Assembly: GCF_001039355.2 (NCBI RefSeq)
Contig: NW_019774514.1
Location: 262,722 to 326,721 of the forward strand
Source: Lingula anatina
Lineage: Eukaryota > Brachiopoda > Lingulata > Lingulida > Lingulidae
Length of the DNA stretch: 64,000 nucleotides
Direction: 5' to 3'
Shown: positions 1-10,612 of the stretch, one piece after another
How the letters are laid out: every line of letters begins with the position of its first letter
How positions within the stretch are numbered: the first letter of the stretch is position 1
The notes under the pieces: generated by a model
Seen by the model: only the letters and a program-made list of their open reading frames with translations
What the model was told of the DNA's origin: nothing
Databases searched by the model: none
Translations under genes and position numbers: made by a program

Positions 1-184
1 AAAAAATAAAGATTACTTCAGCAACATATCATTTTATATATTCTCTGATCATAAAAGTTGGTATTACCTGCAATAATCTATGCAGAAGTCAAATTTTAAT
101 CGAAGTTAACACGCATTCTTATTTAGCTAAATAGATGAAAAGATAAATGTAAACAAAATTTTCAAATAGTTTATATTCAAATAA

Positions 185-190
185 TTTATT
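185..190 (-). terminator. Candidate poly(A) signal of CYP26
   Basis: AATAAA on the minus strand, 538 bp past the stop codon. It is the canonical hexamer in the right orientation. No transcript evidence is available, and in A+T-rich DNA such hexamers also occur by chance. Confidence 0.35.
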
Positions 191-642
191 ATTGACAAAA
201 TTGTTAGTATAAAAAATACATTTGTTGTAGGAACGTTATATATCTATTTACATCATGCCTGACTTGTATTTACATTACTGAAGGCTCTTTTACAGTCACA
301 TTACTTGACATAGCTTTTCACGCAATACGTTTTAATGTCCAAAACACTATAATATTTATCAATCACGCAGACGTGCTTGGTCATGTACCTGCATGTCCAA
401 CTGAACGTTGTACAAATACTTGAAGCTATAAACAAAGCTTGCAGTTATATATCATAAAAGTTACAAATGTTCTTTTACGATCAACTGTCCAATTACTTAT
501 ACTATTAAGATACATTGCTATACGATAGGCCTGCTTGTCGAAAGTTGATGAAGCAATGGTACAGCATTTCAGTGATCACAAAAGTAACCGGATGGCGATT
601 AATGCTACATGAATGTTGAATACATTGAATCGCAAAAAGCAC

Positions 643-646
<4 letters not shown>

Positions 647-690
<44 letters not shown>
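647..690. repeat. (TA)n microsatellite
   Basis: About 22 uninterrupted TA units lie 38 bp past the CYP26 stop codon, so they are probably transcribed in its 3' UTR. Confidence 0.95.
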
Positions 691-695
<5 letters not shown>

Positions 696-727
696 CACCG
701 TGAATTTCATTTTGAGTTTAAGGAAAA

Positions 728-3078
728 TTAAAGTGTAAGGGCTCTGGGTCTGAGCGGGCGCGGTGCAGAAGAAAACTCTATGGGCAAATTGTCAGTAGGG
801 TAAGCAACCGGCAGATATTTCATCTCTGGAGACGCGTTCAGTAGACGCCAGCTACAGTTCCTCACCAACTCTATTGCCAGAATCTTCAGGATCAGTTTGG
901 CGAATTCTTTGCCTAAGCAGCCCCGGGCACCTGCACCGAATGGAAGGTAGTTGTATTTCACCTCCTGGGAGTCTCCTTGGATGGCGTTCCACCTGTCGGG
1001 GTCAAATTTGTCTCGTTGTTGGAAGAAGTTGGTGGTCTCGTGCGTGTCTCGAATACTGTAAGTCACTGTCCAACCTTTAGGAACTTGCATGCCCTGTGAT
1101 AAGATAATGGAAACGTTTTTATTGTATTTGCTTTGGAAACCCAAACAGATTCTATTTACAAATTATAACTGCCGCTATAAAAAGGGGGTTTAATACTAAA
1201 ATTCCAATCATTGCACTTGTCAACATTTTTTCTTTGAATGAACCATGTGTATAGACCTCCATGTGCATAGACCCTGATTTATATACAGTGGTGTTAGACG
1301 TTACCTTCATATAGCCTAAACACAGCAAAATGTGACATTTTCTAATTTTAACGGTAAAAATAACGATAAAAACTTACGTCCACATCGAATGTCTTGAGAA
1401 CCTTTCGGAAGCCGCCGCCGACCGGTGGGTTGATACGCAGCACTTCCCGGACCACCTGGCTCAAGTAACGGAGTTCACTTATAGCGTCCAGATTCAGCTG
1501 GGTATTGAAATTGGCCTCTTGGAAGAGATGACGGTCGTAGAGTTCTTCGGCGATTCTGTCTACAACTTCGGTTTTCTTGCCCAGGTGCATCATCAGGCAG
1601 CAGGCGGCGCTGGCGGTAGTTTGGTGGCCAGCGAAAAGCAGTTCTAAGGCAATGTTTCGGAGCTCTGTCTGGCTGAGACTGCCTTGCGGGGACTGGGAGA
1701 GCAAGAGCCCCAGTGCACTGGGATAGGACTGACTTCCAGACTTGTGCCGACTTATGCATTCATCGATTTTAGTCAAAAGGAAATTTCGCGCCTTGATACC
1801 CTAGAAATGGATATAAATCGGTTATAAGAAATGTTAATCTTTGTGGTCGATATTAAAGATGATATTACATGTTTAAAGGTGATAAATCAAAATTTCTTTC
1901 CAAATGTATCCTTTATTTTTAAAACGCATCACATTTCGCTTTATATTTATTCATAGTTTATGAAGTGAGATACTTTTCTTACCTTGTGCAATCCACTGCC
2001 AGGTATGTTCACCGGGAAAGAAAATAGATTATCTTCAAAGTTGGCAAGGGCCTCCTCGACGTCTTTGCTCTGTGTGAAGTCGCAGCCCAGGAGAACTTTC
2101 GAGGTGATGCTGAAGGCCAAGGTCCTGCACTCCGGGTAGCCGAGGATGCGCCCCTTGTCGCACCACGTTCGGATGAAATTGTGCACCGTCTCCTGCATTT
2201 CTGGGACGTAAGTACTGAGAGCTGAGTGCTGGAATGCTTTGGCAATGGCAATTCTGCGAGAGTTGTGTTCGGCCCCACCGGAGTGGATAACACCGTTCTC
2301 GCCCATGATGGTTCTCGTGCTACTTGGCCAACGATGAGTAACCAGCTCATCCTCGTGAGTCAGAATTTTCTGGACGTTTTCTGCGCCGATGACGCGAATG
2401 GTGGGTTGGCCAAGAAGGTGGGTTTTGTACACGCGGCCGTATTTCGTTCGTCTGTCGTTGTAAAATGCAGTTGGCTAAAAAATGATAAATGCGTTTAGTG
2501 TCAATTTTTTAAAACCTAGCAGTATTTCTATGAAAGGAATATGAGCTGAATAAGGTAAATCAAAAAGTGTTTTACAAGGCAGAAATTATCTGCAGTTCGT
2601 TCTTACAAACGAGAGAGGACTCAAATCGCAGAGAGGACTAAAATTTACTTTACAAGCCTTTTTCGTTCATTCCAATTTTCATTTGATTGCTGGATATTTT
2701 TTCTCACCTTGGAGATGAAATTAAGGCTCTCGCCTATGATAGGCCAGCCCATGCTTCCAGGAGGCAGAGGCAATTTAGAGGTCTGGTCCGTGGTGCTCAA
2801 AACGTACATTTGCCATAGTTTGCAGGCCAAATACAGCAGGAGTACGAATGATATGAGGGACAGACCAACCCCGGACGTTGAAATACTGGTCACAGCCCTG
2901 AAATGAAAACAAGACGTGTATAAATATATTTGTGTGTGTGTGTAAAAAATATATATACTTTTTTTCTCTGTTTTTGCTGTCTATGAATTTTGTGAATTCA
3001 AATATTTATAAGAAATTTTGTTTCCTGTTGTAAGACTTACCCGAGTGCTGGAATTACAGGAACGATCCACTCAAACAT
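728..3078 (-). CDS. CYP26: CYP26-family cytochrome P450 (retinoic acid hydroxylase), five exons
   Basis: Coding exons on the minus strand are 3041-3078, 2708-2897, 1983-2474, 1378-1800 and 728-1093. Every intron is GT..AG. Intron 1 is phase 2 and the others phase 0. The joined product is 502 aa, normal for the family. Residues 22-41 form the N-terminal membrane anchor and LPLPPGSMGWP (55-65) is the proline hinge. The I-helix AGHQTT is at 297-302, the K-helix ExxR (EVLR) at 359-362, and the heme signature FGAGARGCLG at 433-442, with Cys440 as heme ligand. PLPPGSMGWP, the YKTHLLG region and FDPDRW are typical of CYP26, which oxidises all-trans retinoic acid at the ER to end its signal. The residue before the I-helix TT pair is Gln rather than an acid; as I recall, CYP26 paralogues vary at this position. 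Family assignment is firm, but the orthologue (A/B/C or an invertebrate clade) cannot be set here. The start is chosen because exon 1 is short, in phase and encodes the usual N-terminal lead. Confidence 0.93.
2931..2943. repeat. Short (TG)n tract in CYP26 intron 1
   Basis: About six TG units lie inside the 143-bp first intron. The intron also has a T-rich stretch. Confidence 0.7.
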
Positions 3079-3334
3079 TTTCTTGTTGCTGAAGTTGTTT
3101 CAAAACTAACTTGCAAATCTTCTTTTTATCTTCCTTTGCTTTACTTCTTCTTAGTTTACTTTAGCTTTTGATGGCCACTTCTCTTGGTACGACTTGATTC
3201 GATCTCTTGATGATTCTTCTTGCGTTGTCTTCGCTGTCAGTGTTTGGAGTTGTACTGTCGCCGTACGCTGGGAGAGCGGTATTTGTACCATTCTCCGCGG
3301 CCCATTGAGGAAACCATGACAATACAGATGTTCC

Positions 3335-3378
3335 GGTTGACAGGCCTTGGCAAGGTCAGAAGGAATCTTCACAGGTCA
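3335..3378 (+). promoter_or_regulatory. Cluster of nuclear-receptor-like half sites upstream of CYP26
   Basis: GGTTGA (3335-3340), AGGTCA (3353-3358) and AGGTCA (3373-3378) lie in the same orientation 257-300 bp upstream of the CYP26 start codon. AGGTCA is the core half site of RAR/RXR and related receptors, and vertebrate CYP26A1 is induced by retinoic acid through such sites. Spacings here are 12 and 14 bp, not the classical DR1-DR5. Function is inferred only. Confidence 0.25.
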
Positions 3379-5927
3379 TAACCTTATTGATGCAATAGTC
3401 CACAACGTAATGAATGAGTGGTCGATTATTTTATGGGGAGGACTAAAGGGAAAATGTTTTAAATATCATCAGCAGATACCGTCACCATCACCATCACCAG
3501 TACCATTAAAACAAACCTCCGTGTTTTTTTTAATTAAATTTTTACGCGGGTAAAGGTGATAGAGAGTGCGTTCCATTACTTGGCATTATAAGTCAAGTCT
3601 GGTCTCTAGAACAATCTGGAAAAACTACAAAGAATCTGAAAAACTACACAAGTTGCAAGGCCCAGCAACTTACGAATAATGCAAAATGAGAAACAGCGCG
3701 AAACCCCTGTGAGAAGAGAATCGGTAAAGCATTCGTGAACTTATGAGACATTTTCCCGGAAAAACATTTATAATTAAATTAACGAAAAAGATTCACGAAG
3801 AAGTAGCAATTAATAAAAATGCATATTTATAATTTTATTACGTTGAAATTCATGCCTGAGAACTCGCGTACTACCCCTCCACCCCCCACCCCCGAATTGC
3901 TTCTCTTGTATTCCCCTTCCCCCTTCCCCTGAAAAAAAACGACTAATTTGTGAAGAATCCCCAGTAAGTAAATGACACTGAAGTTCAATAGTGTTTATTA
4001 GTTTGATCTTTCCAACCTATGATGACCGGACAACTTTGTAACATTAAACGCCGCCGGTACTGAGCCTGCGGTGGGCGTACCAGAGAGACTTTTCAAAGAT
4101 GTAGGTTACTTTGCTGTCACCAGAGGCGAAGGCTACGGGAACCTATCCCCCTTTTTTTAATCGTGTCTGGAGCGTGATTTAGGGATCAAATTCAAGATGT
4201 TTCACTGACGACTTTTAAGGATGCGCGCTATGATGACATGTGACGCACCACTTTCAAATTGCCGTGGCGTTTTTCTCTTCATGCACTTGACTCTACCTCA
4301 TAAACAACACACCTTATTAATATCCTCTCGTTTTATCAGCAGCAAATCTGTTTATTTTCAAACTGTTTATTTGCTTCGACCTTAAAGTCATTAAGGTGAG
4401 GGCAAGTTTAAAAACAAAGTCGACGCTCCCTGTTTTTGAATTTAACCAAATGTTTATATCTTTACTGACTGTAGATTTAAGTTGTCACGCAAATCTTGGC
4501 TTTAAAAAGCGGAGTTTATTTCGGCGCAGAAAAAGAAACTGTTCCGCGAATTCATAAATAGTAATTGTTAAATTGGATTAAAATTTTCAAAGACGTTATT
4601 ATAAATTGTTGCAGGTAAAAATATTGTAATAATGTAAATCTCACATGCTTATCTCACCAAGAAAGTTTTAGAAAGTCTTTTAAGATGAACAATATTGCTT
4701 CTGCTGTGAAACATGTATGTGCAAGTACCTGTAGGTGTGGGGAAGAAGTCCAGATGAAAGCAACACACCGCCAAATCTCTATCTGATTTGACCAATTCAT
4801 TTAACACACAAGAAGGTCACTTCAATTATGCCTACTCTGTGAACTGTAAGTTACTATTTTCATTTTGGCTCAATACACGAGTATAGGGCATTTAAAGTTC
4901 ACTCTTTGTAGGAAACCACGTAACTTACAATTAGAAAAATTCGTTGTCAAATGAATGGTTTTATCCACTGCCCTTGCTGGTGTTAAGTTTCCCTGAAATC
5001 CTAACTTCTGCTGACTCGGAACATCAAAACAAGCATATCAGGTGCTTTTTCAGTTTACACGTTTGTCAGCAGAATAACAAGGTGTTATTGTACCTGGAAT
5101 CTCTTGAACTTGTTTTTTAGTCTGTTTGTAGTAAAATTATTCTTTAAAGAGTTTTTTTTAATTCATTCTATATCTATGGTAAATGATGTTATGCTAATAT
5201 TTTAACGCGCTTATATGTATTATTAAGGCTTTCTATATATTTTATATTTTTGTTTATTCATTCTATAGGCATTTAAAATTATTTTAAATATTTTCTTTAC
5301 TAGATCAAATCTTTATGCTCAAATGAAAACAGTGCTTCTTCTTATGCATAATTTTTTATCAAAGATAACTGGTAAAGGTGCACTACGTGGACTTTTTTGC
5401 TGTTGTAAATAACATTAAATTACGTGGTCGGACACCTGTAAGTAATACGCACTGGAATAGGTAAATTAATGAGCTTTATTAAAAAAGTATTAAAAACAGC
5501 AAGACGGATATGAATAGAAATGTGGTCACATTTTCACAAATCACAGCAAGGTACATGTATTTGGCATACCTTTCTAGTGAGATTCGATTTTTAAAAGGTG
5601 ATTCAATTTAAAAAAAACAGACAATCGTGTTTTATATTCACGACACGAGAATTGTCGCCATTCTAAAATTAAAAAAAAAAACAAATCAATCAAAATGATC
5701 AAAATCTAGAATAAGGACATTTGAAGAAGTAAAAAGTTGCCCCTTGGCAAAGGCACGAATCTCGACCATTTTTGGCCTTTTTTTATGTAAGCGTTACATT
5801 GTATCAAATGACCCAAGCCCTTTCCTGTCCTACCCTTTTCCAGCTCATTTACCATAAAGCACTGATTTAGAGGGTATCAGTGGTCACCAGTGGTCGGCTG
5901 GCACGCCCATGTCCACATCAATTGGCT

Positions 5928-5946
5928 TGACCGGGTCAGAGGGTCG
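5928..5946. promoter_or_regulatory. Palindromic and direct half-site composite, about 2.9 kb upstream of CYP26
   Basis: TGACC at 5928-5932 and GGTCA at 5934-5938 make an inverted pair with a 1-bp spacer. GGGTCA (5933-5938) is followed after 2 bp by GGGTCG (5941-5946), a DR2-like arrangement with one mismatch. It resembles a hormone-response element, but short motifs of this kind arise by chance. Confidence 0.2.
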
Positions 5947-6786
5947 TGAACTACTGATCCCATTAAACAGTATGAAATTATAGCCTGTCATTTGGCCTGT
6001 GACTTAAGACACTAATGGTGCTTCTGTGCTGTATTAAGTCATGGCTTTTTACAAAACTATGTCTCCGTTTCGGACATAAGAGGTCATTGAGATCGTTTGG
6101 TGTAAAAAGGGAGGCGTCGGAGGGGGGGGGGGGGATAAGATAATGTCTTTTAATATGGTGCGCGCACAGGATAGTGGTGACTAAAATTCAATTCATCTTT
6201 ATTTTTTTTGTCTTTAATGTTAACATTTGAAGTCAAATGTAGCCATTTGACTTTGATCACCACATTAATTCCATTTTCTTTCCCCAAACACGTGTCTTTG
6301 AAATGTACAAAAATGAAATGCACAATCACACGAGGTCTTTGGAGATGAACAAGATGTTTTAGCAATACAGTCGTACTGGAAAGTGTTCAATTCATCAGAG
6401 GTATCTTTTCGAATTGTTGGGAAACAAACTGTTTTGCAGACCTCGGTTATACAGAGCAGTTTTAACTTATCATTTAATAAATTCAATTAATTCACAAACG
6501 TCTCGATTTTTACTCTATACTGGACTAGAAAATGGACATCAACTCGTAGAGATAAGGGACCTTTAGAAAAATAAATTAAAATGTTGTTACGCAAAATTTC
6601 AGAACACTGATCAAGAACAACTCGAGAGTGAAAAGGGTTTTGCATGAAAATACAGGGCAACAGAGCTAAAGACCTGATAAACTGTTTGTAAACGTTAGCC
6701 TGTTTAGAATGACAAACCGAGTAAAAATGGGTGACAAGGGGGATGTCGTACAAGTTACTGAATAAGGATTAAGTTATGATAAGATT

Positions 6787-6837
6787 TAGTCACACTGACC
6801 ACGGAAATCGAAAATCGCGATTTCTGAAGTGTGACTA
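6787..6837. repeat. 51-bp two-part hairpin
   Basis: The outer arms TAGTCACACT (6787-6796) and AGTGTGACTA (6828-6837) are perfect inverted repeats. Inside them GAAATCG (6804-6810) and CGATTTC (6818-6824) pair as a second stem around a 7-base loop. It may be a MITE remnant or a structured element. No coding context is seen. Confidence 0.8.
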
Positions 6838-9141
6838 TTGTAGCATTGAAAGCTTCTCGGTGGAAGGTGACCGAGGAACAGTATAACTGTTATAACGGTA
6901 TAACGGTATAACTGCCCCGTGCCTTCGAATTAATAGACAATCTGGTTTCTAGCACCGTATCTTTAATTAGACGGAAGTAGTTTTGATTTTCCTTTAAAAT
7001 GTTTTTTATTAATTTAATTTTGAAACAATTATAAATAAAAAGCTTGTTAGTTTTAAAAACTTTTTTCAGTGCAAACGAAATACATATAAATCATTTGTAG
7101 GCATCAGTGGGGATCGTTTCTCGAAGCCTACCACAGCTAAGGACTTGTGATAACGTTGCTATTTCTTGGTAAAGTTAAGATTACGTGGGCACATCACCAG
7201 CTGACGATGATTTTGGAACCGTCCTGATACTGGAGAATAATGAAATAGAAAGAATTAATCAAAATTATAGTTTTAAACAATTTAGGTAATTATTTTACCT
7301 ACAAATTCAACGGCCCATTTTTATTTTCTCAAATAATATTCAGACGCTTTTAGATTGGTATTAAATTCCGATTAGGTCGAAATCCATCGAGCATCTCAAC
7401 CGTCTAAGGTCTCGTATTTTGATATTTTAGTCAACTTTTATGGTCGGCATTTGACACAGATCATTCTCTGTTTTAGCATTAATGTTCGCTGTGGATTATA
7501 GCAACAAAGAATGTTCAAATATTCGCCACACGAGAACTATTTTGTGACTGCATAGCCTTAAGAATTAAACTCGTTAAATATACAAAATGAAAGTAAAAAA
7601 GATTGGTTTGATATAACAAGAAGTTGAACTAAGGATAAACGTAATGCCTCCATGTCTTCGTTGCCTTATGATATCAAAATACCCGCTTGCAAATTGCCCA
7701 TCCAATAACAATCAAGGTGACAAAAGTGCACAGCAATGTATAACGTAAAACTGTGAGTATAAATTAGTTTTTTAAGGACATAAACAAGGCATTTAAGGAC
7801 AAGTGCAACTAAGTCCCAACACGTATTTTTAAACTGATGTCCTCAACTCTAACCTTCCCTCCTCGGGTTAATAACATTCCCTTATAGTTTATTATCATCT
7901 ACGCCTTCGACCAGAGACCACATTTTCTCATATTACTGCGGATGACGTGGGAAGACATCAGAGGTGAGTAGATTGAGCAAGTTTTGTGCAATTTTGGTCG
8001 CTGTTTACGTGTTGTTTGTATAATATCATGGCACGGCATTCATGTCACACTTGTTTTTATCTGGTTTTTTTTATGTGTGGATGGATACAAATGTGGCTGA
8101 AACATAACTGGTGCTTTACCTTAATTTGTTTACTGCACCTATAAAGATGCACTGTCAACCTGGAAGGTGACCCATTTTATTTGAACTGAAAAATGTTTGA
8201 AAATGACATTTGGGAAGAGTGGTAAAAATAAACAAGATAGTACATGTAGAGACTTAAAATTCGAACTTTCACAATAAGTGTATATTTAGATTTTTAAAAG
8301 AGAATATCGATAAACAACTAAGGGCGTGGAAACTCTGCTGACAGGAAAGAATCGAACATGCCTGATTTTGACCTATTTCTGCGGCTTCCAACTTAAGAAA
8401 TAGTGCACTTTTTGTATGCATTGCTAAGCGATAATGCTTCTCAGGTTATGGAGATTGCAACGGCCAGGGATAACAAACTAAGAAATAAGAAATAAGAAAT
8501 ATTGCCATTTGAGTTTACTTCATTTATTATCTCAACTTTAGAAAAGTACACAGTATGAGATTAAGGTGAACTGCACCCGCGCCACTCTGCCCTACTAAAC
8601 TTTACTGTAATTTGAGTTTTTTTTCATTACAAAACGAATAATGATAAGTGAAACAGGTACGTGAAGCACTATCCCATACGTTTCTTTATCATTTTCTACC
8701 CAGTGTTTAAAAAGAAGAAAGTCTACTTCAAGAATCTTTAGAAAAGGTGTCTAGTTACATGAATGAAGTGACCGATGTTTGACTCAGGGTCGGTATTTGT
8801 TTATCCTTGGATGTCACGATGACATATAAATAGTCTAGATAGAAAATGTTTTTCAAATTGTATTATATAACTATAGACGACATAAAGAAGTTTATGGTTG
8901 CGAAATGGGAATGGGAATACACGTGCAGATGGATTAAAGAGGTTTAAAATTTTGATATGACGTTAACAAAAATCCCTGAAGTTTTGACCAATTTACAGAT
9001 CATCCTGTCGTTTTTTTTTTCTTTTCTGAAAAACCAATATTAAAAAGCTGTTAGCATTTTGCAATTATAGAACAGTTCAATTGTTTTAATTCATCCAGAA
9101 CAAAGACCTTTATTTTGAAATAACTTTTTGAGTCTATTTAA
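6838..9141. other. Intergenic DNA
   Basis: A+T-rich with no supported gene on either strand. It holds a short GGTATAAC-type repeat (6886-6912) and three AAGAAAT units near 8478-8500. Nothing else is recognised. Confidence 0.6.
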
Positions 9142-9329
9142 TACGGAAGCCGAATGGTGTCACGTTAAAAAATTATCTCGAAATTTTTTTAACATGACAC
9201 CATTCGGCTATGTCGAAATTTCGAGATACTACCTCGAAAGTTCAAGATAGCTATGTCGAAATAGTTATCTCGATACTACCTCGAAATTTCGAGATAATTT
9301 TTTTAACATGACGCCATTCGGCTTCCGTA
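9142..9329. mobile_element. Nested-palindrome MITE with TA target sites
   Basis: The ends are inverted repeats of about 45 bp beginning CGGAAGCCGAATGG (from 9144) and ending in its complement (to 9327), flanked by TA on both sides, as in Tc1/mariner-type insertion. The right-end sequence also occurs internally in direct orientation (9191-9208), so the left 65 bp folds on itself as a second hairpin. CTCGAAATTTCGAGAT-like palindromes recur in the centre. The element is about 184 bp and non-coding. Confidence 0.85.
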
Positions 9330-10191
9330 ATTGAAAATATTTTGCAACGAAAATTGTATTTCGTCGTTTCAACAGTACATATACATTTTGCAAGATGTTC
9401 ACAATATCAATAGAATGATGGATAATTGCAATAGCGCTAACGAAATCATAGGTAATTTAGGTGATTGTGATAGTTGTGCAACACAAGGAATGCTGATTGC
9501 GCTTCACCATGATCGGCGGGGTGCGTTCAGAAGCAAAGAAGAAATGTGCACATTTAAGTCCTTACTTTTAGACTGTTTTGAGATTTCTATAACCGTTCCT
9601 CGTTTTAGAATTATGTGACAAGAAAATATTCGTCTTACTGCAAAAACATCTCATATTTGTGGTTTGCTTTATGGTAGTAAAATCAAGCCTTGCGCAGTTA
9701 AATCAGTCAAAATATTGAACTTCCATTTGATACGGCCTAACTATTTTTTCCATTCCAATATTGCTACCCCGCAGTCAAGCCAACTTTGTTAGCTCGGCTG
9801 TGTGCACTTTTAAAATATCATGTCTGCAGTCCTGCTTACATATTCAAAACAATTATCATTGATATCCCGTTGACCCCAACATTTCCACTTTTTTCTTTTT
9901 TTCCTCGAAATATCTGCATTACTTATTTAGAAAAATATCACCATAAAAATAAACACATTTACAGAATATAACTCCTGTATAAAAAAGTTTAATGTACATG
10001 TACGTGTATATACATCCAATGATACGATTGCAGAGTTATAAGAAAAGCTTGACTTTATTTAAATATATTGAAATTCTAAATTCACTTATTTTTAACAGCA
10101 ACTTTAATAATAATAATTGTCATTTGCAGAAACGACGTCCTTAAATTGTCACGTATAGGTAAACGACCTGTGATAACTTTTAACACGTTTT
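9330..10191. other. Intergenic DNA
   Basis: A 95-codon open frame (9331-9618) starts at the edge of the MITE but shows no recognisable domain. Otherwise nothing is supported. Confidence 0.55.
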
Positions 10192-10278
10192 ATGTTGAAG
10201 GTAGTGTTGGCTATAGTGTCGGTGAAGGACGAATAAGTAGTAGTGCATAAAAGTCACCAATGTGGCAGGTTCAAAAAC
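10192..10278 (+). repeat. Tc1/mariner-derived fragment, left arm of an inverted pair
   Basis: These 87 bp match the reverse complement of 11375-11461 at roughly 90% by eye. In the plus frame the segment reads VEGSVGYSVG then GRI, the same peptide as the end of the transposase fragment at 11403-11708. So it is a piece of the same transposon family in the opposite orientation. Confidence 0.85.
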
Positions 10279-10497
10279 CTTTAAAATAATGCATTTAACC
10301 TTGAAAATAACGTAAGTTTAAGTGAAATAATAACTTAAAAGGGATGCCCGGTCACACTATTGAAGAATGACAAGTCACGACCCGTTCAATGAGGACGGCA
10401 CACAATAGTTCTACCTGACGACATAGGTCAGTTCTAGCCATTTGATACTGGAAATGTCATCGGATTACACAATTTAATTAGATAACTTGACAATATG

Positions 10498-10550
10498 TAT
10501 ATATATATGTACATCTCAAAGGGCAAGAAAAGTTCTCTCTACGTTCAGTT
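10498..10550 (+). promoter_or_regulatory. Candidate core promoter of the RING gene
   Basis: An alternating TATA tract spans 10498-10508, and an initiator-like TCAGTT lies at 10545-10550, just before the proposed first exon. The spacing of about 40 bp is longer than the usual 25-32, so the real start may lie a little upstream. No transcript data support this. Confidence 0.3.
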
Positions 10551-10612
10551 TACTTTACTTTCGCTCGCTGCAGTCATTTCTGACACAGGCGGACCGAACA
10601 AACGCCGGCAAA

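Larger units (their letters stand above)
1..727. other. 3' flank of the CYP26 gene
   Basis: This A+T-rich stretch lies downstream of the CYP26 stop codon, which is on the minus strand. It should hold the 3' UTR. A minus-strand AATAAA (tttatt on the plus strand at 185-190) is a candidate poly(A) signal and would give a 3' UTR of about 540 nt. A TA microsatellite sits at 647-690. I see no other coding region. Confidence 0.5.
3079..6786. other. CYP26 upstream region and intergenic DNA
   Basis: I see no supported gene. The first few hundred bases should contain the CYP26 5' UTR and promoter (transcription runs leftward). A 73-codon minus-strand open frame at 3151-3372 would be an upstream ORF if transcribed, but nothing shows that it is. 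The stretch has a small ATCACC microsatellite (3482-3500), C-rich runs (3872-3894), a G run (6121-6133) and scattered AGGTCA-like half sites. Confidence 0.6.

Noticed and set aside
3151-3372. 73-codon minus-strand frame upstream of CYP26
   Set aside because: It could be an upstream ORF, but the transcription start is unknown and the peptide has no recognisable feature.
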